Origin: Bacillota bacterium | Lineage (GTDB): Bacteria > Bacillota_I > Bacilli_A > Acholeplasmatales > Acholeplasmataceae | DNA: 51,063 nucleotides | Assembly: GCA_018817915.1 (NCBI GenBank) | Contig: JAHISX010000077.1 | Location: 1 to 51,063, forward strand | Direction: 5' to 3' | Shown here: piece by piece, positions 1 to 9,256 of the stretch | Numbering within the stretch: position 1 is the first letter of the stretch | How the letters are laid out: each line of letters opens with the position of its first letter | Position numbers and translations under genes: made by a program | Notes under the pieces: model-generated | Databases searched by the model: none | Seen by the model: the letters and a program-made list of their open reading frames with translations, nothing else | What the model was told of the DNA's origin: nothing

Positions 1-112
1 AATCGTTAAAAGGTTAACAACTCATCAGGAAAATATCTGGACGAAATCTATAAAAAGAACTTAAATTATATCAAATTCAAGAAAAAACAGTGGAAATCAC
101 ATATTTTTCAAC

Positions 113-143
113 AAAAAAAGGCTTGATATTGTCGTATCAAACC
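113..143 (-). terminator. Probable intrinsic terminator
   Basis: Read on the minus strand, GGTTTGATA and TATCAAGCC pair around a six-base loop, with one mismatch in the stem, and are followed by seven T. It is the first terminator-like structure downstream of the minus-strand gene ending at 474. Confidence 0.6.
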
Positions 144-206
144 TATGCTCTGCTAATGGTGCCATAGGAGCACAAATAAACTCGCATTTTTTTATGAAAA
201 CACTTT

Positions 207-337
207 AAAGTGTTCTTTTGTCCATCAACATACCTTTTAGAGGACAACGGAGGAAAGTGTAGGACAATGAAAGAAAAGTGTTCTTTTGTCCATCAACATA
301 CCTTTTAGAGGACAACGGAGGAAAGTGTAGGACAATG
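207..337. repeat. Two perfect 63-bp direct repeats
   Basis: Positions 207-269 and 275-337 are identical over 63 bp and separated by 5 bp. Each carries TTTTGTCC, CAACATACC and two GGACAA boxes. Read in reverse complement, the core GTCCT...AAAGGTATGTTG matches sequences at 5414-5476, 36862-36931 and 44365-44434. Function is unknown. Recombination site, protein-binding array or structured RNA are all possible. Confidence 0.9.
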
Positions 338-473
338 CAACATATAAAATATTAAAGACAACCTTACTATAAAATAGAGTGGACTTGCTTTGTTTGCTCC
401 CCTCTCGCCTTGACGTCATAAATGCACCACACCAACCACAAGCCAAATTGTTTCCCTTGAGCCGAGAAAAACT

Positions 474-1730
474 TTACTTAACTATGAATTGGCCATTGCT
501 GCCTATAATCGAACCTTGTATATTTGGAGCATAATCTTTGTTGATATGAAAGCCATTTGGTATATTTATCGGCTTTGGCTCTTTTGATAAAAAATAATTA
601 TTGCAATAGAACTTAATAGTTTTCAAATTAAAGTTAATATCAATAATATAAGTTTCGTAAATGTCAATTCCATTTTCTTCACCACGTTTTTCTAAATAAC
701 CATATAAACCACTTGATCCTTGATGAGCTAAGACAACCTCGCCATTATCACCTTCTAAACAAGGAACAATTTGCATTGTTGCCCATATATCATATTCGCC
801 TTGGTTTACCTCAGTCGTCGAACCCATATATTGTTTTGCACTATACCCAACACCTGTATACTTTGCCTTTTGGTTTGGTAGTTTTAATATTTTGTCAATT
901 ATATAGCGAATAAAATCACAATATGGGGTGGAAAGATTTGTGCCGAGTTTTAACCCTGAAATTAAATAATAACACGCTTTAACATATTCTTTTTTGTATA
1001 CATAAATTGTTCCACGCAAAATGTTTGTATGTGCAGTAATAAACATTATTTGTTCGTGCGGTGCTTGAGGCGGTATCAAATGTTTTAGCATTTGCTCTGC
1101 CTTGTCTAAATCTTTTTCAAAACCCATAGCACCAAAGATAAAGCAAGAAATCATTGATAAACTTTCCCAAAAATCAAGTTGACAATCTTTACCACTTCTT
1201 TGTTTGTTTGCAAATGTTATGCTTGATTGCATCGTCCAAGGGTGTTGTTTTTGAACTTTTTCAAACTCTTTTTCGTCCATGATAAAATTCTTACCGAAAA
1301 TTTGTTTTCCAGACATTCCACCGAACTGCGACATTAACTCTTTTAATACGGGGTCATTTTTTGCACGCTCCATTTCCTCTGCAAGACCTGATAATGTTTC
1401 ATCATCATCCACTTCATCATATTTTGTTCTGTTTGATTGTAAAAATTCATCTTTTGCGAGAGTTGACTTTAACGTTTCAACTTTCTTATTGAGATTAAAA
1501 TGCCATCCACCAGTTAGAAAACCAATAGCACCACCTATAAACAAAGCAATTTCCTTGTCAAGATATGAAAACGCAAAAATTGTTGCACCTACGCAAGCCA
1601 CTCCAGCACCAATAGCAACATATAAGTCCATTCCATAATTACTATCTTTGTATTTCCTTGAAAACGACAAGCATAGATTCAATGCTGTATGACAACCAAA
1701 CCACATCAATAATCCCCATAAAAACCACAT
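474..1730 (-). CDS. Membrane-anchored protein of unknown function
   Basis: The 418-residue protein starts at an ATG behind a strong AAGGAGG. The N-terminal ~80 residues hold three hydrophobic segments (about 1-22, 37-55 and 60-78), then an acidic, charged linker and a large soluble part. Around residues 205-265 there are helical-pair-like stretches (ISCFIFGAMGFEKDLDKAEQ) that resemble tetratricopeptide-type repeats, but I could not assign a family. It is the last of four minus-strand genes of similar style (membrane N-terminus plus soluble domain) downstream of the sigma factor. It is probably accessory. Confidence 0.75.
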   Translation of the reverse strand: MWFLWGLLMWFGCHTALNLCLSFSRKYKDSNYGMDLYVAIGAGVACVGATIFAFSYLDKEIALFIGGAIGFLTGGWHFNLNKKVETLKSTLAKDEFLQSNRTKYDEVDDDETLSGLAEEMERAKNDPVLKELMSQFGGMSGKQIFGKNFIMDEKEFEKVQKQHPWTMQSSITFANKQRSGKDCQLDFWESLSMISCFIFGAMGFEKDLDKAEQMLKHLIPPQAPHEQIMFITAHTNILRGTIYVYKKEYVKACYYLISGLKLGTNLSTPYCDFIRYIIDKILKLPNQKAKYTGVGYSAKQYMGSTTEVNQGEYDIWATMQIVPCLEGDNGEVVLAHQGSSGLYGYLEKRGEENGIDIYETYIIDINFNLKTIKFYCNNYFLSKEPKPINIPNGFHINKDYAPNIQGSIIGSNGQFIVK

Positions 1731-1800
1731 AATATTTCCCTCCTTTTGAATGCATTTATTTTACACTTTTTCATAGCAGTCCAGTGTTATAATCATTGAT

Positions 1801-2088
1801 TCATTGCGCCACTTCATTAAGATCCTTATCAAAATCAATACCATCATTTCTCATTTCGTTCATTCTTTGATTCATTGCTTTTTCAATTTGTGTTCTCTTT
1901 TCTTCAATGGTTTTACTATTCCAATCGTCATTTTTTGTTTGTTTGTGAGGTACTTTCTTATCTTGTAGTGGCATAAAAAATAACATTAATTCATTAACAA
2001 TGTACAAATTTTGTGGCTCTACTCCAAGAGTGTCCGCAATAAAAGTATTAATGACTATAACGATAATCAAAGTAATCCACCAATACAA
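1801..2088 (-). CDS. Small membrane protein, unknown
   Basis: A 95-codon frame starts at TTG. The first ~20 residues form one hydrophobic helix (WWITLIIVIVINTFIADTLG), followed by a charged, lysine- and glutamate-rich tail. It lacks a good Shine-Dalgarno site, and an out-of-frame ATG lies 2 bases upstream. It could therefore be a decayed fragment of a longer gene. No family recognised. Confidence 0.45.
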   Translation of the reverse strand: MYWWITLIIVIVINTFIADTLGVEPQNLYIVNELMLFFMPLQDKKVPHKQTKNDDWNSKTIEEKRTQIEKAMNQRMNEMRNDGIDFDKDLNEVAQ

Positions 2089-2151
2089 TCATGGATGCTT
2101 TATTTTTCTAAAAGGTCTTTTTCATATTGATCTCACTATCATATTATTAAC

Positions 2152-2586
2152 CTAAAAACCATAGAAAACTGTTCTAAATTTAATTATCATTTGATCCCAA
2201 ACAGTGTCTCCTTCGAATTTATAGATGTTGTTTTTAAGGTGCTCTATTGATTTTAGTCTGTAGATATGCTTTTCATTTTCATCATTCATGTCTATAGAAT
2301 TCACATAATTAGGATTCCCACAAATTTTGTAATATGGAATTATAATGTCAAACTGACATATCAAATATGATAAAAATTCAAGATATTCCATATAACTATT
2401 GAATAGTTTTTTTTCATTATATTTACTTATTTCTAGATGAATGAAATGTACCAACTCGAACTCACGGTTATTTAATTTTCTTTTAGCATCTACCAAGTTT
2501 ACAACTCCATTTACTATCTGCATTGGTGATAAATATCCAGGTTTATTTTTCTTAATTTTTCTAATAGAAAAAAGGAAACTTAACAT
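2152..2586 (-). CDS. Hypothetical protein
   Basis: About 144 residues. I chose the ATG at 2586, which follows GGTGAG by four bases, over the GTG at 2595. The N-terminus is short, basic and hydrophobic, and the rest is soluble, rich in Ile, Tyr and Asn, with no recognisable motif. It sits between two membrane-protein genes on the same strand, about 30 bp after the Sel1-like gene, so co-transcription is plausible. Function unknown. Confidence 0.55.
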   Translation of the reverse strand: MLSFLFSIRKIKKNKPGYLSPMQIVNGVVNLVDAKRKLNNREFELVHFIHLEISKYNEKKLFNSYMEYLEFLSYLICQFDIIIPYYKICGNPNYVNSIDMNDENEKHIYRLKSIEHLKNNIYKFEGDTVWDQMIIKFRTVFYGF

Positions 2587-2628
2587 TTTTCTCACCGTCC
2601 TATATCGTGGTTTATTATAAATTATATC

Positions 2629-4140
2629 TTATAAAATCTCTTCAATTTTACGTTTAAAATGGCTAGTAAAATTTATCTCCTCATAACTATTGCTTATTAT
2701 TGGTCCATAATTTACATGTTTTATCTCAATTCCGTTTTCAAAAAACCACTCACACAGCATTATGGATGAATTATTGGAATATTCTGCAACTAAATATCTT
2801 TTTGGAGTATTCAATGTTTCAATCATTACCCTTATTTTCCCAATAAACATATCAGTACTTGGCATCATTAAATAATAATTACATGGAATATCGCCCATAG
2901 TTGTTTTCTCGCAAGAGAAACACTTATCAAATGATTGTCTAAACATTCTTGATAATTTGCTCTTTGTTTCTTGACTAACAGATTTCCCCTTATTAATAGC
3001 TTCTTGATTCCATGCTGTAAAAAGCTCCTTGTGAAGTCCATCAAGTAGTTCTTTATTCTTTGAAGCACTATTTGTTTTTGATAATTTAGATTTGTTAGCT
3101 TTCAACTCTTTAATAGCTTCTTCATTACCCTGTGAAGCAGATTTCTCCCACCATTCAATGGCTTTCGGTTTATCATCTTTATCATAAAAGAAATAACTAG
3201 CTAAGTAATTTTGTGAGCGATCATGATTGTTTTCATTAGCCAATCTTGTGAAAATCTTGATTGCTTCTGGTTTAGTATTTTGGTTTTCGAATAACAATAC
3301 TGCTTCATTAAAGTCATTAACTTGTTGAGTTTTTTCTTTTACAATCTTTTCAATTTCTTTATAATAATTTCCCATATAATCATCGGTTTGATTAGTTGTT
3401 TTTTCAATTTCCCCAAGCTTTTCTTGCATTGTTTGATTCATCCATATTAATCCATCCCCTGACCATGATGCTTCTGGTTTAGTCTTCTTTATGATTATGG
3501 TATTAATATGATCAATTAAAGGTGTTCCCACAGTATTGTTCTCTAATGATAATGAATCTATATTACTTAATTCCACATCACCATAACTAATAAGTTTTAT
3601 TTCTTTACCTTTTTTATCAAAAATACGTTCGTAAAGTGTATACGAGGTTCCAAATGGTTCTTCTAGTGAAAAATACCTGTATTGATTAGATGACGAATTA
3701 ACTACTATTAAAGCTGAAATATCATCTATTTGTTGATTATTGTCATCGGACCCAAATATAAATACTGCATATTTAATTTTTCCTCTCGCAAATGTTTTCC
3801 TTTTGCAATCCTTGAGACTTAGGCTAAATTTTCTTTCAACATCATCAATCGAATTTGGTGTATTTTTTTGAGATGTTGTATTTTTAGTAACATTTTTAAC
3901 AGTCATATATCGCCAAGAAACGAATAACCATAATGCTGGTGCTGAATTAACAGTGGTGTCTGCATCACCAGGAAAAATCGCATAATAAATAGTCATAAAT
4001 ATTGCATAAATTATAATCCAATTTAATAATGCAAATAAAAAAGCTTTGCCACGAGTTACCTTTCCACGTAGTTTAACAAATATTACAGGTCCTATCATAT
4101 AAAACAAGCCAGTTATTAGAATGAGCAATAAAATTTCCAT
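2629..4140 (-). CDS. Membrane protein with Sel1-like repeats
   Basis: The 503-residue protein starts with three hydrophobic segments in the first ~80 residues, the last being short (APALWLFVSWRYM). A long soluble region follows. Around residues 280-350 there are Sel1/TPR-like repeats: AIKIFTRLANENNHDRSQNY, then a second unit around AIEWWEKSASQGNEEA. Sel1 repeats mediate protein contacts, and the partner cannot be deduced. The start follows GAGG. It lies just downstream of the sigma factor gene on the same strand, with a 56-bp gap. Confidence 0.7.
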   Translation of the reverse strand: MEILLLILITGLFYMIGPVIFVKLRGKVTRGKAFLFALLNWIIIYAIFMTIYYAIFPGDADTTVNSAPALWLFVSWRYMTVKNVTKNTTSQKNTPNSIDDVERKFSLSLKDCKRKTFARGKIKYAVFIFGSDDNNQQIDDISALIVVNSSSNQYRYFSLEEPFGTSYTLYERIFDKKGKEIKLISYGDVELSNIDSLSLENNTVGTPLIDHINTIIIKKTKPEASWSGDGLIWMNQTMQEKLGEIEKTTNQTDDYMGNYYKEIEKIVKEKTQQVNDFNEAVLLFENQNTKPEAIKIFTRLANENNHDRSQNYLASYFFYDKDDKPKAIEWWEKSASQGNEEAIKELKANKSKLSKTNSASKNKELLDGLHKELFTAWNQEAINKGKSVSQETKSKLSRMFRQSFDKCFSCEKTTMGDIPCNYYLMMPSTDMFIGKIRVMIETLNTPKRYLVAEYSNNSSIMLCEWFFENGIEIKHVNYGPIISNSYEEINFTSHFKRKIEEIL

Positions 4141-4196
4141 AATCCATATACCTCATGTTTTCAGTTTTCTGATTTTTTGTAAAACATGTTGTTGAT

Positions 4197-5117
4197 TTAC
4201 TTATTATTCAAGATATTCATTTGTTTCTTTAATTTTTCAATTGCTCTACTCTCAATTTGTCCTACACGCTGCTTCGAAATGCCAAAATATTGGCCAATTT
4301 GTTCTAGTGTTTTTTCATCAGATTCTATTCCAAATTTCATTTTAATAACGGTTTGCTCTCGTTCATTTAATACTTGCAAAATTTCAATAACATATTCTTC
4401 GAGTTCTTTTATCTTATTGTATTCTTCAGGATCCGGGTTGTTTTTATCTTCAGTAGAATCCTTAAGAGTAGAATCTCCATCTCCAATTGGATTATCCAAT
4501 GATAAAGTATCCTCTATGTATAGATTAATCATTTTTAATGTAATTATTGATATTCCAGTGATTTTGGAGACAGTTTCAATGTCTGGTTCTATGCCGTGCT
4601 CATTAACATAGTTTCTTTTAACTCTTCGAACTTTAGATAACATATCATAAACATGTGCTGGAATCCGAATAGTTCTTGAATTGTTAGAGATTGACCGTGA
4701 AATTGATTGTATAATCCACCAAGTTGCATATGTCGAGAACTTAAACCCTTTCTCAACTTGATATCTATCTACAGCTTTCATAAGCCCCATTGTTCCATCT
4801 TGAATAAGATCCATGAATGGCACATTGGAATATGTATATTTCTTAGCTACACTCACAACCAATCTTAGATTAGCCACAATTAATCTGTCTCTAGCTTCTT
4901 TTCCTAGTTTGCTAATCTTTTCATCTGCAGAATCACGAGCCATTGATACCCTTTTAGCAAGTTCGATTTCTTCTTCTCTTGTCAGTAACTTAACTTGTCC
5001 AATATCCTTTAAATAGATACTTAATGGATCACTTAAATTAACAAAATCTTTTGGATTTGATAATTCTTCTTCAATTATCTCCAAATCAAAAATGGTTGGT
5101 TCTTTTTCCAATTTCAA
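4197..5117 (-). CDS. RNA polymerase sigma-70 family factor
   Basis: The 306-residue protein has the primary-sigma layout without a long region 1.1. Region 1.2 is around residues 28-55 (DPLSIYLKDIG). Region 2 is around 75-150, with DLIQDGTMGLMKAVDRY and FSTYATWWIIQSISRS, the core-binding and -10-melting segments. Region 3 is around 155-230 and region 4 around 245-300, with the -35 helix-turn-helix (TLEQIGQYFGISKQRVGQIE). The start is a TTG behind AGGAG. It is shorter than housekeeping RpoD and beside accessory genes, so it is probably an additional group 1/2-like factor. Housekeeping identity cannot be excluded. Confidence 0.93.
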   Translation of the reverse strand: MKLEKEPTIFDLEIIEEELSNPKDFVNLSDPLSIYLKDIGQVKLLTREEEIELAKRVSMARDSADEKISKLGKEARDRLIVANLRLVVSVAKKYTYSNVPFMDLIQDGTMGLMKAVDRYQVEKGFKFSTYATWWIIQSISRSISNNSRTIRIPAHVYDMLSKVRRVKRNYVNEHGIEPDIETVSKITGISIITLKMINLYIEDTLSLDNPIGDGDSTLKDSTEDKNNPDPEEYNKIKELEEYVIEILQVLNEREQTVIKMKFGIESDEKTLEQIGQYFGISKQRVGQIESRAIEKLKKQMNILNNK

Positions 5118-5580
5118 TTGTTTCTCCTATTCTATTTTTTGTATTATGTGTTGATATATGAATTATACACATCTAAATTAACTTGTCAAGGGGTATTTAG
5201 TTGTGATTTTTTCCATAGTATAAATCCCCCGAAAAAAATTGACTTTTTATTAATATTATTATATCATGCAATATATTCATTTTTCATGCTAATTAAAAAA
5301 ATGGACACTTCCACAGAAAGCGGTTTAGCCCATTTTTTTTGATTATGTCTTTTTGAAAAGATTTATTCTTGCCTCAATTTGGTTCGTAATATATTTTTTG
5401 ATGAAAACACTTAAAAGTGTTCTTTTGCCCACCAACATACCCTTTGGAGGACACAGTGGGAAACTGTGACCCAAAAACACTATTGTTAGTTTTTAAAATG
5501 AACAATGATTAATGAAGGTATTATGTCTCATGTGTCATGCTGCGTTCTATTACTTAAAAAGAGTTACTTTAAAATTTGGA
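5118..5580. other. Intergenic region with repeat and hairpin
   Basis: No gene is supported. At 5297-5338 AAAAAATGG and CCATTTTTT bracket a ~24-base loop, a possible bidirectional terminator. At 5400-5420 the near-palindrome AACACTTAAAAGTGTT leads into a diverged copy of the 63-bp repeat seen at 207-337. The remainder is AT-rich and shows nothing else. Confidence 0.55.
5414..5476. repeat. Diverged copy of the 63-bp left-end repeat
   Basis: The segment aligns without gaps over most of its length to 207-269. Shared parts include AAAGTGTTCTTTTG, CCAACATACC and GGAGGACA. The flanking palindrome is also shared. It lies upstream of the sigma factor gene and downstream of the zinc-ribbon gene, so the two repeat loci bracket the 474-5117 gene block. 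Confidence 0.75.
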
Positions 5581-5793
5581 CTAGTCATCACTATCTTCAT
5601 CATCAGAATCATCTAAATCCTCATCATCATTTTCATCATCCAAAGGATCTCCATTTCTAAGTCTTTTAAGAAACTCTTCATTCTGTTTACCTAGTGATAA
5701 ATATGGTTCTTTAACCTCAAAATAACCACATTCGATACAATCAAAACAAGTTTCAGTTTCCTTAAGTTCTGCACCGCATTCTGGACATTTCAT
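5581..5793 (-). CDS. Small zinc-ribbon protein with acidic tail
   Basis: The 70-residue protein begins MKCPECG and carries a second pair, CFDC/CIEC, giving a treble-cysteine zinc-ribbon-like head (residues 3-22). The last ~20 residues are almost all Asp, Glu and Ser. Such small ribbons bind nucleic acid or protein, but no specific role is visible. The ATG follows AAGGAG. It is separated from the nuclease genes by ~200 bp. Confidence 0.7.
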   Translation of the reverse strand: MKCPECGAELKETETCFDCIECGYFEVKEPYLSLGKQNEEFLKRLRNGDPLDDENDDEDLDDSDDEDSDD

Positions 5794-5998
5794 ATTTTTC
5801 TCCTTTTAAAAATGTTATATGTAACACTCGCACCATTTCTTCAAATGTAGGGATTGATGTTAATTAAAGTTTAAACTTTTGAGTTAAACGAGTTTAATAG
5901 ATGTTCGGGATAGACCTCTGTAAAAAAGTGGAAACACTAAGTATGACATTTCTTTCTTTAAGTAATAAGCTAGATAGGTTCTTTGATAATCAATGGAT

Positions 5999-6814
5999 TC
6001 ATTTAATATTCTTTGCTAACGATACCAAATCACTACAAGAAATCAATTCAACTCTTATTCGTGATTTTCTTGCTTCATCCAATACTGCAGATGTAAATCC
6101 ATTGAGGGAAACAAGTATACCATGATCATAATCTTGACTTGCAATAACACCAATCAATGCTCTAAAATCATTGGGTCCAACTGGATTAGAATGCTGTTTA
6201 CATTGTATACCTGTTTTTTTCCCATCCTTATTGATAACCACATCAATTCCACCATCTCCGGTTGCTTTTGTTACTACAGTGGAATAACCTAACAACGAGT
6301 ATAAATTTGCAACTTCTATTTCAAATTGACGGTGTGTCAATAGTTTCCAATATGTAGGACGAGATTTATCTGTTGCGTTTTTATACGTTTCTATAGCTGA
6401 ATTGAACTCGTGTATTTTTTTTTCGAGATTTTTGTCTACGATATCATCTTTATTCTTACAATTAAGATTTTTCTCAAATTGCTTTTTTTTCCGTTTTTCA
6501 AAATCCGTTAAAGCATACAACTCTATGAAAAATAGTTTCTTTATTATAATTGGATATGCTATCGTTGCCACTAACATAAAAAAAACAAAGAGTGATGATC
6601 CTTCCCCATAATTATTTAACCTTCCCCATAAAATAAATGTAATAGGAACAAAAAACAAAGATGGTATGACACAAGCTTTGACTACGCTTTTATTATGTTT
6701 TTGTTTTTCTTTAAAAATATAATCACTAATTTCATTATATTTTTTTATTTGACTTTCGTATATTTCAAGACTATTATCAGTTAGTCCAAATTCAATTAAT
6801 TGTGGTTTATTCAT
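5999..6814 (-). CDS. Membrane-anchored Mrr-like restriction endonuclease
   Basis: The 271-residue protein has two hydrophobic segments near residues 46-95 and a C-terminal restriction-endonuclease-like (Mrr_cat) domain. The catalytic signature is GDGGIDVVI followed by GIQCKQ, which supplies the D...QxK residues of PD-(D/E)XK enzymes. A conserved Glu in the preceding helix (RQFEIEVANLY) is also present. Mrr enzymes cut methylated foreign DNA, although many homologues are uncharacterised. The start overlaps the end of the upstream Mrr-HRDC gene by 4 bp, so the two are translationally coupled. Confidence 0.85.
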   Translation of the reverse strand: MNKPQLIEFGLTDNSLEIYESQIKKYNEISDYIFKEKQKHNKSVVKACVIPSLFFVPITFILWGRLNNYGEGSSLFVFFMLVATIAYPIIIKKLFFIELYALTDFEKRKKKQFEKNLNCKNKDDIVDKNLEKKIHEFNSAIETYKNATDKSRPTYWKLLTHRQFEIEVANLYSLLGYSTVVTKATGDGGIDVVINKDGKKTGIQCKQHSNPVGPNDFRALIGVIASQDYDHGILVSLNGFTSAVLDEARKSRIRVELISCSDLVSLAKNIK

Positions 6815-7830
6815 AAAAACTTGTTGATTTCAGCTATAAAGTACTTACCCCATAATTCTACTTTTACTGGTCCTATTCCTTTTATATTAAGCAATTCTTT
6901 TTCATTCTTTGGTATTTTTTCCACAATTTCTAATAATGTTTCGTTGTTAAATACGTTATACAATTTATCTATCTTATTATATGCTGCAATCTTTTTACGT
7001 AACTCCTTTAAAAAATTTTCAAATTCTTCTTTATTTATCAAGGTCTCTTTTTTTGGTTGAAGTGGCTCTAATTGCAAGAATAACCGGATTTTATTAACAA
7101 GATATAATCCAAACAACTCAACTCTCTTATGGTCAATCCCAGTCACTTCTAGTAGGCTTTCTACCGTTATTGGTTTTTTGATTATTATATCTTCTATGGT
7201 TTTGTCATTATACACAAGATAGACCGGTGTAATCTTGTTATATTTTGAAATATTTTTTCGTTCACTCTTTAGCATATCGACAAATTTACTATTTTCCTTA
7301 AAGGATTCATTCTTCTTCTTACTTGAGTCAAATGCAATATTATTATAATTTGATTGATCTATATTTCTACCAAGTCCCTCATCGAGATGCTTTAATATAT
7401 CAATAATATCATCACGATAATAAGCTTCAATCTCTTCGTTTTCAATATATGCTAATCCTCTAGTTGACACTTGATGTTCCTCTGCAGATGTAAAAAGTAT
7501 TAAATTCGGTTTGCTTGTTTTTGGATCTCTTAATCCATAATGATCTACACCTTTTTGCATTTTCATCAAGTCGTTTTCAGTTAATACTGTTTTTGGACCG
7601 TATCTTTTGCATTGAACACCATATCTATTAGATTTGTTTTCTGGATACCACAATAAAATGTCTACTCCATAGTCGTTTTTTTCTGTTATTTGTCCTTCAT
7701 AACTTTGATATTCTTTAAGATATCTAAAAACAAAGCGTTCGAACTCTTCTCCACTTAGTTCGTCAACTTCCTTAATCGATTTTGGGTAATCAAACTTTCT
7801 TTTCATACCTAACTTAATGTCGATAGCCAT
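6811..7830 (-). CDS. Mrr-like nuclease with two HRDC domains
   Basis: 339 residues. The N-terminal ~150 residues form an Mrr/PD-(D/E)XK domain: FERFVFRYL, then DYGVDILLW, then YGVQCKRY. The C-terminal half holds two HRDC-like domains (about residues 195-260 and 275-339), each ending in a helix-hairpin-like motif such as LLNIKGIGPVKVELWGKYF. HRDC modules bind DNA or proteins in RecQ helicases and RNase D. ATG start behind AAAGGGG. It is the first gene of the coupled pair with the membrane Mrr protein, probably a restriction module. Confidence 0.82.
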   Translation of the reverse strand: MAIDIKLGMKRKFDYPKSIKEVDELSGEEFERFVFRYLKEYQSYEGQITEKNDYGVDILLWYPENKSNRYGVQCKRYGPKTVLTENDLMKMQKGVDHYGLRDPKTSKPNLILFTSAEEHQVSTRGLAYIENEEIEAYYRDDIIDILKHLDEGLGRNIDQSNYNNIAFDSSKKKNESFKENSKFVDMLKSERKNISKYNKITPVYLVYNDKTIEDIIIKKPITVESLLEVTGIDHKRVELFGLYLVNKIRLFLQLEPLQPKKETLINKEEFENFLKELRKKIAAYNKIDKLYNVFNNETLLEIVEKIPKNEKELLNIKGIGPVKVELWGKYFIAEINKFL

Positions 7831-7922
7831 ATTATTCCCCTTTAAATAGTATCTTTAGAAATAATTATATCATTTGTTAATTGTTTATTAAACATTTGAA
7901 TTTAACTATACTTATTTGATCA

Positions 7923-9191
7923 TCAAAAAATTGATAGTTGTAATTTTTCCATCTGATTATATAGACCAGATAAAATATGGTTAGTACATCGTTCACTATG
8001 TTCTAAAATAGATATAGATATGTACTCTGAATAATTTTTATATCCTTCACCGATGTAGAGAATCAAACCAATAATTGACATTGATGAATCGAAGAAAACT
8101 CCACCATAAAAACTCCAATAATTATTTGAGGTTTTTCTTAAAAATCTTGATATATCCCTATATAACTCATATTGCTGTTCAGTTAGTTGAAACCACTCTT
8201 TTGAAATATGCCTTCTTTTGCTATAGTCATTGAGACCTAAACTGTTAGTATCAGTCACATTTGGTTCTTTTAACTCAAGATGCAATCTGTAGATTATTCT
8301 TCCAAAGAAGTTACTTATCATATCGGAAATTCTTACTCTTAAATCATCATCAGATCTAACTTGAGTTAGTAAACCATAACACTCTTTTTCAGCAGCTGCA
8401 TATGTATTTTCTTCAACATCTATTGTTAATGAAACATTTTCTTTTTCAATGTTAGCGACATTGATAAACTTATTAAATCCTTTAAAAACCTGAGAGTAAC
8501 TCCATTTATAGTCAATTCGAATGATTCTTTCGGGCATAACAAGTTTGCCAAATACTTGAAGCATATTTTGTATCGCCATAGCTTGTTCCTTGGTTCTCTC
8601 GTACTTCATTGTAATCTCAAGACTGCTTTTAAATACTTCTTCAATTTTCATTTTTATCACTGACGTACTAACAAAACCTTTTTCATTAACTAATTCATTT
8701 AAAATACCTGGAAATCGGTGATGGAATAAATACTTGATGAAGATATACTTAAATGTTGGGATACTGAATTCATTCTGAAAAAACACATTAATATTATCTT
8801 TAATCCACCCATCTAGAAATTGCTCTACTAGATACTCCGTTTTACTTTGAATAACAACTTGGACAAAAACTGGTTGGATAATTAATAATTTAAACAAATC
8901 TTGATACATACTAAGTGCATAACCACTTAAGCTTGCAATGCCATGTCTGTAAAATCTTGTATTTATTGTGGTTCCTTTTAGTTCTTTGTTATTTGATAAT
9001 CCAAACAAATTCTTGTATTTTAATTCAAACACATTTAATAGTTTTTCTATTTCATTTTTTGATTGTGCGCTATACCCAAAAAACGTACCAATGTACGAGT
9101 CGCTTTTTGATTCATCATGGATATTTAATCCAGATAGCTTATTTGAAATTTTACGATCGTGAAATGATTCATCATAGAAAAATTCATACAT
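7923..9191 (-). CDS. DUF3800-like protein, probable defence partner
   Basis: I chose the ATG at 9191, preceded by GGTGA, giving ~422 residues that begin MYEFFYDES. An alternative ATG at 9221 adds ten residues. The opening FYDES and the late LRVRISDMISNFFGRI match the ends of the RNase H-like DUF3800 fold (yiDES...vraADlia). The long middle part is helical and unassigned. It lies 65 bp downstream of the DUF4365-like gene on the same strand, so the two probably act together. Confidence 0.65.
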   Translation of the reverse strand: MYEFFYDESFHDRKISNKLSGLNIHDESKSDSYIGTFFGYSAQSKNEIEKLLNVFELKYKNLFGLSNNKELKGTTINTRFYRHGIASLSGYALSMYQDLFKLLIIQPVFVQVVIQSKTEYLVEQFLDGWIKDNINVFFQNEFSIPTFKYIFIKYLFHHRFPGILNELVNEKGFVSTSVIKMKIEEVFKSSLEITMKYERTKEQAMAIQNMLQVFGKLVMPERIIRIDYKWSYSQVFKGFNKFINVANIEKENVSLTIDVEENTYAAAEKECYGLLTQVRSDDDLRVRISDMISNFFGRIIYRLHLELKEPNVTDTNSLGLNDYSKRRHISKEWFQLTEQQYELYRDISRFLRKTSNNYWSFYGGVFFDSSMSIIGLILYIGEGYKNYSEYISISILEHSERCTNHILSGLYNQMEKLQLSIF

Positions 9192-9256
9192 TATTTTCAC
9201 CGTCAATTTATTCAAACACATTTTTCTCTACTTATAAAAAATGTTCTTGTATTTAA

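Larger units (their letters stand above)
1..473. other. Intergenic region with tandem repeats
   Basis: No convincing gene is present. Positions 1-112 are A-rich with nothing recognisable. A hairpin with a T-run on the minus strand lies at 113-143, and a second dyad (CCTATG/CATAGG) at about 142-168. A palindrome, AACACTTTAAAGTGTT, precedes two perfect 63-bp direct repeats at 207-269 and 275-337. The 69-codon minus-strand reading frame across the repeats is probably spurious because it runs through them. Confidence 0.6.

Noticed and set aside
237-446. 69-codon minus-strand reading frame
   Set aside because: It runs through the 63-bp tandem repeats, has no ribosome-binding site, and its composition is unlike neighbouring proteins.
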